The translations under genes were made by a program, and so were the position numbers. From assembly GCA_051453625.1 (NCBI GenBank), contig JBOZIK010000001.1, positions 10,828,657 to 10,865,100 on the forward strand: a stretch of DNA of 36,444 nucleotides. The letters run 5' to 3'. Positions 1-10,237 of the stretch are shown piece after piece (position 1 is the first letter of the stretch; each line of letters opens with the position of its first letter). The notes under the pieces were generated by a model. That model had not been told where the DNA came from, did no database searches, and saw only the letters and a program-made list of their open reading frames with translations. The stretch is from Welwitschia mirabilis. Its lineage: Eukaryota > Gnetophyta > Gnetopsida > Welwitschiales.

Positions 1-909
1 CTTGGTATGGAAATTAAGAGAGACCGTCAAGCTGGTAGATTATTCCTCTCACAAGAGAAATATATTGAGAAAATTCTAACTAGGTTCAATATGTTAAACT
101 GTAAACCTGTTTCTACTCCTTTTGCTGCTCACTTCAAGTTATCTTTAGATTGTTATCCAAAAACCAAAGACAAAAGTGAGCATATGTCAACCATACCTTA
201 CGCTCATGCTGTTGGAAGTTTGATGTACGCTATGATCTGCACTAGACCTGATCTAGCGTATGCTGTCAGTATCGTCAGTCGATACATGCATAATCCAGGA
301 AAGGCTCATTGGCATGCTATAAAATGGATCCTTCGTTATTTGTAGGACACTTCTACTTTGGGCTTACTCTATGATCAACGCAATACGACATCGCCAACTA
401 TAGTAGGATTTACTGATTCTGATTATGGAGGTGACTTAGATCGACGACGCTCTCTTTCAGGATATGTATTTACGCTTTGCAATTCAGCCATCAGCTAGAA
501 GGCATCCCTTTAGTCCATTACTACCTTATCAATGACCGAAGCAGAATATGTCTCCATAACTAAAGCTGTCAAAGAAGCTACCTGGCTCCGGGGATTACTA
601 CTTGAACTCGGTATCTCCCAAAACACAACTATGGTATTTTGTGATAACCAGAGTGCTCTTCATCTTACTCAAAATAACATGTTTCACTCCAGGACAAAGC
701 ATATTGACATTAAATATCACTATATCAGGGAGATACTCGCTATTGGCAATATTGTGATAAAAAAGGTGCATACCTCTGAAAATCCTGCAGACATGCTAAC
801 TACGCCTCTTCCTAAAGTCAAGTTCAAACAATGTTCTGCCGCTATCGGCCTGTTCAACCCTTCACCTATTGTAAGTATGTCAAGTTTGAGCCAAGGTGGA
901 GATTATTAA
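1..909 (+). pseudogene. Copia pol remnant: RT C-terminus and RNase H
   Basis: One reading frame (frame 1) runs through the whole stretch. It begins just after the usual RT YVDD block with LGMEIKRDR and continues through the conserved VGSLMYAMICTRPDLAYAVS region. RNase H follows with its acidic residues still present: TDSDYGGD, TEAEYVS, CDNQSALHL and HIDIKYHY. The polyprotein end is recognisable (ENPADMLTTPLP). The frame is broken only by three TAG stops, at 343-345, 496-498 and 511-513. The stop at 496 replaces the Trp of the ISWKA motif and the one at 511 the Gln of LQS. There are no frameshifts, so this is the best-preserved coding remnant in the window. In an intact element RNase H would degrade the RNA strand during reverse transcription in the virus-like particle. 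Confidence 0.93.
891..903 (+). other. Polypurine tract of the Copia element
   Basis: The stretch CCAAGGTGGAGAT lies at the very end of the pol frame, directly before the LTR. AAGGTGGAGAT is the usual plus-strand primer sequence of plant Copia elements. Its position overlapping the end of the polyprotein fits the family. Confidence 0.8.
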
Positions 910-983
910 GTTGTTGTGGCCCAAACTTGAGCCCACATCCCAAAGGCATCCCTCACCAAGGTGGCACCTCGAAAGGGTCATCT

Positions 984-1013
984 GCCCATCGTTTCTGGCT
1001 AAAACCGATGGGC
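984..1013 (+). other. Perfect 8-bp hairpin upstream of the LTR TATA box
   Basis: GCCCATCG at 984-991 and its exact reverse complement CGATGGGC at 1006-1013 flank a 14-base loop. The arm ends 9 bases before the TATA box. It stands out as a GC-rich palindrome in A+T-rich sequence. A role in LTR transcription is only a guess. Confidence 0.6.
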
Positions 1014-1022
1014 ATATTGCAT

Positions 1023-1030
1023 TATAAATA
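1023..1030 (+). promoter_or_regulatory. TATA box of the Copia LTR
   Basis: TATAAATA followed by AGG is a textbook plant TATA box. It sits about 120 bp into the LTR, where the U3 promoter is expected. Transcription would start roughly 30 bases downstream. Confidence 0.6.
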
Positions 1031-1303
1031 AGGTAAAAACCTTACGCCAGAGAGAGTGAATTTGACTGATTGGCCAACATTATGGAATACAACTACCATG
1101 ATCATCAAACCCAATGATTTAACTCCCTATATATTCCTATATTGTGTCAAATAGAACATCTAAAGATCCAACATCATCACTTTTCAAATGGAAGACAAGT
1201 GTCTTCTGGGTTGAAATATCACCACTTGCCCAAAAAACAAAAAAGGGAAAAAATTAGTAAACAAGCCAATAAATTACATATGAGGCATCTCCTAGTAAGG
1301 TAA

Positions 1304-1362
1304 GTGTTATTTATAAAACGAGTGGATTTGATGGAACTTTTCTATGTGTGTTATTTATAAAA
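1304..1362 (+). repeat. Short direct repeat containing TATTTATAAAA
   Basis: The 15-mer GTGTTATTTATAAAA occurs at 1304-1318 and again at 1348-1362. Each copy carries a TATA-like core. It lies in the distal half of the LTR. It may be a duplicated TATA/polyadenylation region or chance in A+T-rich DNA. Confidence 0.5.
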
Positions 1363-1518
1363 AGTACAGAGAGAATACCACTTCAATACTTTGCTGCTTT
1401 TTAGAAGCTTTAGAAATAACACACTAATATTGTTCTTGCAAATTGTGGGTAGTGTTTCTTAGTTTAGAAATTACAATCTACAAACAACAAATATGAAAAA
1501 AAAAATTATATTCTAACA

Positions 1519-4500
1519 ACAAAATACAAAAAGATGCTTTGATTATATTGATATCATTAAACCAGTATACAAAGCAATGGAAAAAGGTATCATGTAAGTA
1601 TGAGAAATAAAAAGATTAACACTATATTTCTCTTTCAAATTAAAAGGAGATGAGATAGAAACATAAAACTAGAAAAGAGACAAAATTTCATGATCTATGC
1701 TGCATCAACCAAGTTGGAAAAAATGCAGTGTGGCACTCATCTTTTAGTACTCGATTGTAAAGGGCACATCAATGATGTTTTTGTATAAATGGTTTGTTAA
1801 ATCAGACTAGCACCGAGCAACCCCAATAGCCAGTAAGTAGGTGCTAAGAGTCCTCCGACTACCAACCCACATACGGATCATCTAGCTGGGTCTTATCAGT
1901 ATTGACAACCAACAATAATCATATATAGCATGTTACTACAGGGATAACAAGTCACTATGGTGCTCAGCTAACTTAGAGAATGGCCTAAGCCTTTAGATAT
2001 GGTTGCCTTACAAGCCCTACACTTTAATGTTTCATTGAAACTGACTTTACACAGAAATGTATCCTCTCTATATCTAAATCATTGTGTGTATATACCAAAT
2101 ACTAAGCACAATCACAAATATGGATAGTATGAGAGAAATGTTGAAATGGAGTGCATATTATATTACTAGATGAGACAAAACCAATTTCTAGGAGATCTTA
2201 TAATATTTTAATGGTTTAGAGTTTGTTTCATTTGTTTTAAAATCTCTTGATCATCCCATACCTATCAATATTTTCAGAAATCATATGCCATGTGTTCTTG
2301 TCATGAGTCTCTTTTTCAAGTTCATATTTTTAGTAAAGGCTAATTTCCCTTCAACTATCATATGAAACTATTATATTGAAGATATATTTGAAATCCTTAT
2401 AAGTAGCTTAAATTGTGTTAAGGCCTTTTTGAGTCTATGGACCTAGAGGACTTGATTTTAAACTTTAGTGCTCATAAGTATTGTCCTATCACAAAAAGTT
2501 ACCCCTCTCTCACTAAGTTAAAAAAGGAATAATATATGGTTTATAATATAAACTATAGTAAGCTACACATATTTTATAGAAAAAAATTAAATTAAACACA
2601 TTAATACCTTGTAATGTTAAATTATTTCATAGTTAAATATTTTGTGTTATTAATAACATATTTCATTAGAATCTTTTTTTGGGTATCATTATTTGGCCAA
2701 ACAAAATTGTGGTTTGGGGCTAATTGAGATCTACAGTCATTCTTAAGCTATGTTTGTAAAATGAATTACTAATGTATTTAGCAGCTTGTCTTTCAACCAT
2801 TACTCAACATTTTCGACTTTTATTCTCCTAAACATTAATGCTAGTGCAAAGGTATTACCCTATTAACTAAATTTTATCTTCAAACTTTATTAGAATTTTT
2901 TGAATGCATGTTTTTCATAGCATATAGAGGATTTGAAAAAATATTTCTTAATTTTTTTAAAAAAAATTCACTATCCCAAAAGAATAGTTATGATTCATTA
3001 GTCCTAGGTGGATTTTAATGTCTTTAGCACCTTCAGTAATGTAAGCTCTTTGGTTTTCTAGAAGATTAATTACTAATGGAGTTATTTCTTTACCTCTCTT
3101 TAAACTTAATAATAACTAAGTTAGATAAAAATATTTTAAAATTTATATAGATTAAGCCCTAGGATGCATGATTTTTTTCTTTTTTAAATGAATTTCTTAT
3201 AACATTTGGTTAAGGTATCTAGTAATTTAAACAATCCAATGCAAATTCTTTGATGGAACAATGACCAAAATGTAGTCCTATATAAGATAGAGAAATATTA
3301 CATCCACATTGAGTTATATATTGATATTAGTTAGTCATGTTAAAGAAAATAAAAAATAGAGGATGAAAAGCACCAATGGCTTGTTAGATTGATGAGGTTG
3401 TGGGAAACTCACTCTCTTTCAAAATATGAACATTTTATTTGGTATCTTTGATACTAAGGATTGCTATATGATAAGAGACTTTAATATTTGGGTATCCATG
3501 ATGTTTGATAAATTCTATGAAAAGATGAATAAAATTTCATTTGCACTTTTGATAACTATAAATATACTTAAGTGGATATACATGGGTTTTTAAAACCCTC
3601 CATCACTTATTTCTTACATGGAAGCAAGCCATTCTAGATGATGACATAGGCCTTCCTCCCTAAAAGAGCTTTTTATAAAACATTTACATGTATGCATGCT
3701 TTATAATATTTGGCATTTTCATTCAAAACTTCATTATATTTGGCGTTTTTGTTGAAAAATTTATCATGCTTAATGCAAGCTGGAGAATTTCTTGTGTCCC
3801 TTAAATAAAGCTAATATTTTACAACACTTAACATTCCATATTTAGACATAAGTAGAGAAAGTATCATTAGAGGTGAATTAACGCTTATAACTTATTAATT
3901 ATTATATGAATAGTTCTTATTTAGTTTTCTTAGTTCCTCCTCACATGCCTCCACTAATAAATCATCCTTATTACATGAATAAGACAAATAATAAGAAGCA
4001 CTAATGTAGCCCCTCCATTAAAAGCCATAGTAGAGCAAAAAGCAATCAAAGTACTCACCTTTTTAAGGATGATTTTATTTCACTAGGTAATTTAAAAAAT
4101 GTTATAGAAAATGAATAAGGTTTCTATGTCATTTTCATTTTTAATTAATTGCTTTGATACTTTCTATGCTTTTATTTTTTATTTTTTTTAACTTATGGAC
4201 TTTTAAGATTTTGTTATTTTGTTTGGTAGTTGCATCTACCTTTGATGTTGATGCATTAAACCTTTTCCTTTTGATTAAGATTGGAATCTATTGGCTCTTT
4301 CATATATAGCCATACCTTTTTATGACAATTCCCTTAATAGATAGGCATTCATATCACTAAGAAAGGATGTTGTTAAACAAAATAAGTGGCTTTGGTTTCT
4401 GAAATTTACCAAGAGATTTCCTTTCAGAATTTCATGTATAATTTATTTATCAAGAATTTTTACCTCCAAATTTTTAAATGAAATAAATTTACTACATTTA

Positions 4501-5451
4501 TGAAGGAAAAAGCTAAGAAATAAACCTAGAAATAATAACATTTTTAGAAAAACTTAAAAATGCCTATAATATTAGTGGTATATTATATACAACTATATAT
4601 TTTAAAGTTTTTCATTATGTAAAATAGTTGTATGTGGGTGTGGGTGTGGATGGAGATAAAAGAAATTACAATCATGAGGATTTATGACTAGGGTATAAAC
4701 TCTCTTATCATTTCAAATGTTCATTATTTTATATTTCTAAATTTATTATGTTAATAAGATTGTGCTTCTATGACTAATATATTAGATAATATAACATGTT
4801 TTAAAACGTAGTTTAATATGTTACTTTGGCATGATAGTTTTCCATCTTTAAACCCATTCATGAAAGTAATAATGCATAGTAAACTTTTTTATGATGTATA
4901 TTGTAATTATCTACTTACAAATATGTTATGGAAGTTATCAATGTAAAAATATACAATGTTATCATGATATTCATTCAAAAAAATTATTCTTTCTAATTTT
5001 GTAGGTTTTGATAATAGGCATGACATTGATCCACCTTTAATTCCATTTGAGATGTTAGTTAAATTATTTGATTTAATTTTTATGATTTAATATCACACTT
5101 TTTATTCTAATACAATGGTACATTCATAGAATGATATGATTGAATTGGTACTTGAGTGTCATCTTAAATGATAAAGCACATAACCTCACAAATTAAAAAA
5201 AAGTGAAGTAAAAAACAATACAATTGGCTATATCAATAAATTAGAAAGAATAGCATAAATGGAATGTAATAAGAAAACAGACATAAGAAGAAAAGGGAAT
5301 ATAAGAGAGAATTACGTATTTGAAAGACATGATATTAAGGATCTTGGTGACTAAATATATCTTACAAGTATGGAAAAAATTAGTACATTACATGATCAGA
5401 ACTTTTAACCAATGGTATAAAAGCATGAACAAATAAGGGATCTTTAAATAC
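1519..5451. other. A+T-rich DNA without a recognised gene
   Basis: Reading all frames by eye I find no long open frame, protein motif or RNA gene here. Apart from the GC-richer island at about 1795-2060, the stretch is uniformly A+T rich with dense stops. It probably contains further decayed elements that cannot be recognised without profile searches. Confidence 0.6.
1795..2060. other. GC-richer island of unknown origin
   Basis: This stretch holds runs such as CACCGAGCAACCCCAATAGC and GAGTCCTCCGACTACC and is clearly richer in G+C than either flank. It has no open frame of note. It does not match the plastid 16S rRNA fragment seen elsewhere in the window. It looks like an inserted or less-decayed sequence, but I cannot name its source. 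Confidence 0.45.
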
Positions 5452-6161
5452 AAGCATTATGACTATATTAGAGAATTTTTAACCAAATTTGATAAGTTTA
5501 AAAAAATACCATTACATGTTAAAATTAACATAAATGTATACAAGACATGAATAAAACATAGAAATGTTAAATGTCAATACCCTTCAAGATTTTTATAACA
5601 ACTATTTTTCTACTGAAAATAAAAAGGATCTAGGAGAACATATTGAGTTATTAAGATTAAGATAAGTTGAGAAGATGCTAATGATCATGTAAATGTGATT
5701 GTGCAAATTATTCATGAACAAGGAGGATAACTTAAATATATAACTCATACCATAAACTATTCTCAAAATTCAGAGGAAATTATGAGGTTTCTTCTAAGAA
5801 GAGTACAATACATAGTAGTAATTATTATGTGTAGAATTGACTGAAAAAAGAATTGAAAACTTGATAGTTAATAAAGAAAGGGTATATTATGTGCCTAAGT
5901 TTAAATTTGATACTAATATATTTCATAAAAACATAAGGCTTAATGATCGTCAATTATGAGAGTTACAAGAAAAGAAAGATATAAGTTTATTTGATAAAAT
6001 ATGCTCCATTCTCATTAACAAAGAACAAGAACAAAAAAATAAAAATTTATTATTAATAAACTAAGGTGAATTATTTAATAAAAATAAAGATGAGAATACA
6101 TTCTCTACTAGGATAAGCATATCAAACCCAAACATAAAAAGTGAAGTAATTGAGTATGGCT
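5452..6161 (+). pseudogene. Unidentified protein-coding relic
   Basis: Three successive blocks on the + strand have far fewer stops than the surrounding A+T-rich DNA. Block 1 (frame 1, from 5452 to about 5600) reads KHYDYIREFLTKFDKF at its start and has one internal stop. Block 2 (frame 1, 5671-5844) has one internal stop and contains EDANDHVNVIVQIIHEQGG. Block 3 (frame 2, 5831-6161) is about 110 codons with two stops and contains YYVPKFKFDTNIFHKNIRLN and KKDISLFDKICSILINKEQE. The blocks join with small gaps and one frame change, as expected of a decayed gene of at least 230 codons. The composition is charged and rich in Lys, Asn and Ile. I do not recognise the family. A transposon protein, an integrated virus remnant and a host pseudogene are all possible. 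Confidence 0.45.
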
Positions 6162-9100
6162 AAATAACAAAATAGATGATCATAATACATTGATGTAGTG
6201 GTTAATTAGTAATTAAAACCTTATGAAGTAATATAATACACATGGGATTTTTTTTCTTTATGATTACTATCATTATTTTCTAGAGAATTATATGATTTTC
6301 TAAACATTTGACCAAGAAATATATGTTTTCATGAATATGAAACTAATGTACATTAAAACAATTGTTTGGAAGACATCTAAGAATTAAAAAGTTGATAAAT
6401 TTTTAACTAATATATTCTTATAAAGAATACATATAGAATTGAGTGATGAATATTAATTTTATTATTAATTTTGAATAAACATTGAGTATAAAGCATGACA
6501 AATATGTTCATGATATATATAAACATTTAACTCATGGTTAAAAAGAATAAGATCATATTTATCAAAGTGCAAATTGAAGCTAAATACTATGTTATAGTAA
6601 TTTGGAACTCTAGCAATATTCTTCATGTTAAGTGAAGTGGACCTATAATAGTTACATTTACATTAGCTTATACTTAATGAATATTCTATTCAAGAATATC
6701 ATGCTTCATTGTTTTGCCATAGTTATGTCATGAATTACTCACACCGGACTTCTTGCTATATGCATGTGAGATTTATATTATTCAAAAATATAAACAACTT
6801 GAAGTAGTGGGTAATTAGTTATGATATAAGTGGAAAGATTATGGATTTTATCATACTCATGGATTCTTTTGGAATAAAGACATTGATTAACAACATCAAT
6901 TATAATTATTCAATAAACATAAGAAACTTGAAAACCTATTTGGATATAATAGTACATGATTGAAATTCTAAAATAAATAGAGAGGGGATGATTACATTAA
7001 ATTATAAGAATTTATAGTAAGAAAAATTTTATATATTTATAAATTTATATTACATTTTATTTTATTAGATTTTAAAAAGTTCTTATAGAGCAAGTATAAT
7101 ACATTGTCGTGCATGTATATGTATTTATGGTATTACAAAATGTTTAAATCATAATATGTAACCTTTCCTCTATGATAGTGCTTCATTTTACACACACATG
7201 TATAATGTGCTTTGGCCATTAAAAATGAAAATTAAAAAATTAATGTGGATTAAAAGATGAAGCTATTGATTATTGCTAAGATTGTACAATTTTAATTCCA
7301 TTAACCTCAGTAAATTAGTTATTTTGAAACAATATCTACCATAGATAATCATCATTTTTTACCAATCTAGCTTTGATCCTATCTATTACTAAACTATTAT
7401 TTTAAAGGATTAATAGTTGAAAGTTATTTGTACATTATGAAATGCAACTTAAACTTGATAAAAGTTCTAATCCTTATGTTTACTAGTGTTGTTTCCCAAA
7501 TCAAACATCACTAGATTCTTGAATATTGGTAAACTCCACAAAATTCAAAATAAATACCACCTTCTTTATAAATAATTTAGATGGATGGAAATCTATGGAA
7601 GTTAATAAAATGTTGAAAAATTAAAAAATTATTTACAAGAATCAACTTGATTAATCTTTATGATTAAGAAATATTTGTTTAACTAGATTAAATATTTTCC
7701 AAACTATCAAATAATTTAAATTAAATGAAAAAACTCTAATCATAATGCTATAAAACCTAAACATATCCCAAATTTTAGATATCTTGAATTTCATCTTGTA
7801 TAATATTATTCTTTGATTTAAATTTACATTCTATCATTTTCTTATTCCAATTTTGCATATTCATTGATCCTATTATCACTTCCATAGCTATGATAAAGGA
7901 TTATCTCACCATAAGAATCTAAATCCTTTTTCTCCTTCTTTAAGCATACACAAGTGATTATTTCATGAGGAAACTCACTTGCTAATTATAAGCGCTATTT
8001 TGTACTTAAATGCCTTTTACTACATGTTTGTATTAAGAATTAATCAAATTTGATCTATGATTGGATTTGAATTTATGTTTTCTATCATTGATGTATCTGT
8101 AATTATTTTTATTAAAATAGTAAATTTTAAATGTAGCATTAATTGGTATGATTTGAATTTAGTTCCTTCAATGATTTGTTAGAATTTCATAGTTTAAAAG
8201 GTTCACATATTAGATAATTGACATCTATCATTCTTCTCATTTTATATGTTACATTTTAAGATGATCCATTTCTACATTGCTATGATATTTTAATATCACA
8301 AGTGCTTTTGTATACTTTAGCAATATTTAACATGTACAGTAAATGAATTATCTCCTTTCCATAAATAGCTATTATTTAATCACTTATTATATTGGGTGAG
8401 GGAAATGATGGTGATTCTTAGTTAGGCTTGCTTGATTATTTATCTTAGGAGTAATCATTTCTAGTATGAGAAGGAAAAGTAATTATCCACTATTTTTAAT
8501 CTTCCATAAAAAGGATTGTACTTCATTTAATTTAATAGTTTAATTAGAATGAATCATTAAAAGATTAAAATCTTCTTGAAGCTCATGTAGAAATGATAAT
8601 TAGGGTTTATTGTCTTATAAATAAGAATCTTATTTTTTATTTTAAGAATACTACCCTCCACTTTGGCCATTAGGGAATATCTCTTATAAACATAAAGTAT
8701 GTCTTAGAGAGAAGAATATTAAGATGTTCTCAAATATCATTTACCTAGTTGTAACATTACAAATATTCGAACCTAAATGAAATGATAATAAAATGGATAT
8801 GCATAGCAAGCTATTCCCTCAAACATGGATAGCCAACATTTATTAAAAACTAAGTCTTTTTACAATATTATTCTCAAGATGGTTGCTAGTTAGATATTGC
8901 CAAACCCCACATTTTGAAAACCTTAATTACTCAGATATTAAGCATATTAATCTTTTAGTCAGATGATGAATTACTCTACCTTATTAAAATAAGATGGTGT
9001 TTTAAATTAACCTTAGTTTTTAATTTTTATAATTTATTATGAAAAGATAATAATTATGTTATGAAGATTTTAATGAGAAAATGTATCCAAATATTAAAAT

Positions 9101-9736
9101 TAGAGAACCCCATTATGTAACAAGTTAAAAACCCATGATAAAACTAATAAACTGAAAATTGCAAGAAGACATAATAATATATTTTACATCTTATTTACTC
9201 ATTTGAATTCTTGGTAAATGTAACGCGTATATTATATTATGAATAGACATTTGCTTATTTGTGTTGTGTTTTTGATAGATTCTATGCATTATGAAATAAA
9301 TGAGCATGTGAATAAGTACGTGAATTCTTACCTAAACTAAAATTGATAAATTAGCAGATTTACTCTACCGTGAGTTTTATCTTTTTGAGATCTGTAAGGA
9401 TACTTGATTTATAACATATTTATTATTTTGTTCATTGGAATTGAAGATTTATCTCATTATGCCACATGACAATCTTGAGATTTGTGCATTTATTGTTTTG
9501 ATACATGTATTAAATGAATTAAAGTTACTTATAAGCCTATGAAGGATTAAGAAGGAGTTAGCATGAGGAAATGATGCATTTAATTAATTTTGCTAATTAA
9601 AGTAAGAAAAATACTCACCTTAATTAGGTGCATGAGTCATAAATATCATGTCTCTTTCTGTATTTCAGTGTTACTTATTACTTATCCCCTTTATCAATGA
9701 TAAATTATGTGATCTTATGATCTTGAACTATGTCCC
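6162..9736. other. A+T-rich DNA without a recognised gene
   Basis: I see no sustained open frame, tRNA-like structure or retrotransposon motif on either strand. Homopolymer and A/T-rich runs dominate. Confidence 0.55.
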
Positions 9737-9960
9737 CTTTTTTTAATCTATGTATAGAGACCCTTTCCTCTCTCACAAAAAAAGGGAGATACTTTTCATT
9801 TTCCATGCAAGTGTATTTCCTTCTTTTCTTCTCTCTTTCTTCTTGATCTCTTTCTTATATATTAAGCTTTAAGCTTGAGAGCTTAGAGTTAAGTATTCTT
9901 GAGATGGAATCTTCATTAACTTTCAACCATCACGGACATACTAATCTTTCCAAGTAAGAT
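9737..9960 (+). promoter_or_regulatory. Promoter-like stretch, possibly part of an LTR
   Basis: A TATA-like CTATGTATAGAGACC (about 9747) is followed by a strong pyrimidine tract (about 9815-9860, repeats of TTCTTCTCTCTTTC) and by the small palindrome AAGCTTTAAGCTT. This arrangement, a TATA box then a C/T-rich leader, is common in plant core promoters and in the U3-R-U5 part of Ty3 LTRs. It lies 2.6 kb before the Tekay primer-binding site, so it could belong to that 5' LTR only if the LTR is long or interrupted. No partner copy was found by eye. Confidence 0.25.
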
Positions 9961-10195
9961 TTTTACTCATGTTGTCCGTATGATTTCTTTTAAAGATTCT
10001 AGTAGAATATGATATATTGCATTAGGCCATAGTTTATGATTATCTTAGAATTATATTTTTGTCATTCCCTTTCATTGTCTTTCACCAGGATGTTAAGGAG
10101 ATATAAGGGGTCTTTTATACTTGGTGATGGAGGTTACTAATGGACAATTATGTCTAAATGAGTAGGGGTTTCACTATTTAAAAAAAAGGAAAGAA

Positions 10196-10237
10196 GGGGG
10201 GGTGTTGAGGTGTTGGGAAAGGGTGGGGGACAAGGGG
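10196..10237 (+). other. G-rich stretch with G-quadruplex pattern
   Basis: Positions 10215-10237 read GGG AAA GGG T GGGGG ACAA GGGG, which meets the four-run, loop 1-7 rule for a G-quadruplex. A further run of seven G lies at 10196-10202. The surrounding tens of kilobases contain almost no G runs of this length. Confidence 0.7.

Larger units (their letters stand above)
1..1518 (+). mobile_element. Ty1/Copia retrotransposon (Tork/TNT1-like), 3' part
   Basis: The window opens inside a Copia element and shows, in order, the end of reverse transcriptase, all of RNase H, a polypurine tract and the 3' LTR. The gene order and the RNase H motifs (TEAEY, CDNQSA, HIDIKYHYIRE) are those of plant Copia elements of the Tork/TNT1 kind. 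Gag, protease, integrase and the YVDD part of RT lie outside the window. Three in-frame stops show that it is dead. The right boundary is an estimate from the LTR ends. Lineage assignment beyond Copia is from memory of motifs. Confidence 0.88.
904..1518 (+). repeat. Copia 3' LTR (boundaries estimated)
   Basis: The LTR should begin right after the polypurine tract. The sequence there is TATTAAG, which reads as a TGTTAAG start with one G-to-A change. The first downstream match to an inverted end is TTCTAACA, ending at 1518, which gives about 615 bp. Inside are a TATA box at 1023-1030, a hairpin just before it, and a repeated 15-mer at 1304 and 1348. The 5' LTR is outside the window, so neither boundary can be checked against a partner. 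The right end is the weaker of the two. Confidence 0.55.

Noticed and set aside
831-1031. 66-codon open frame on the + strand
   Set aside because: It overlaps the end of Copia pol in another frame and runs into the LTR; no motif supports it.
8755-8780. B-box-like ATTCGAACC suggesting a tRNA gene
   Set aside because: No A box or cloverleaf could be placed around it.
9815-9860. Pyrimidine tract paired with the purine stretch at 36178-36225 as an LTR pair
   Set aside because: The resemblance is only low-complexity CT/GA repetition on opposite strands, with no shared flanking sequence.
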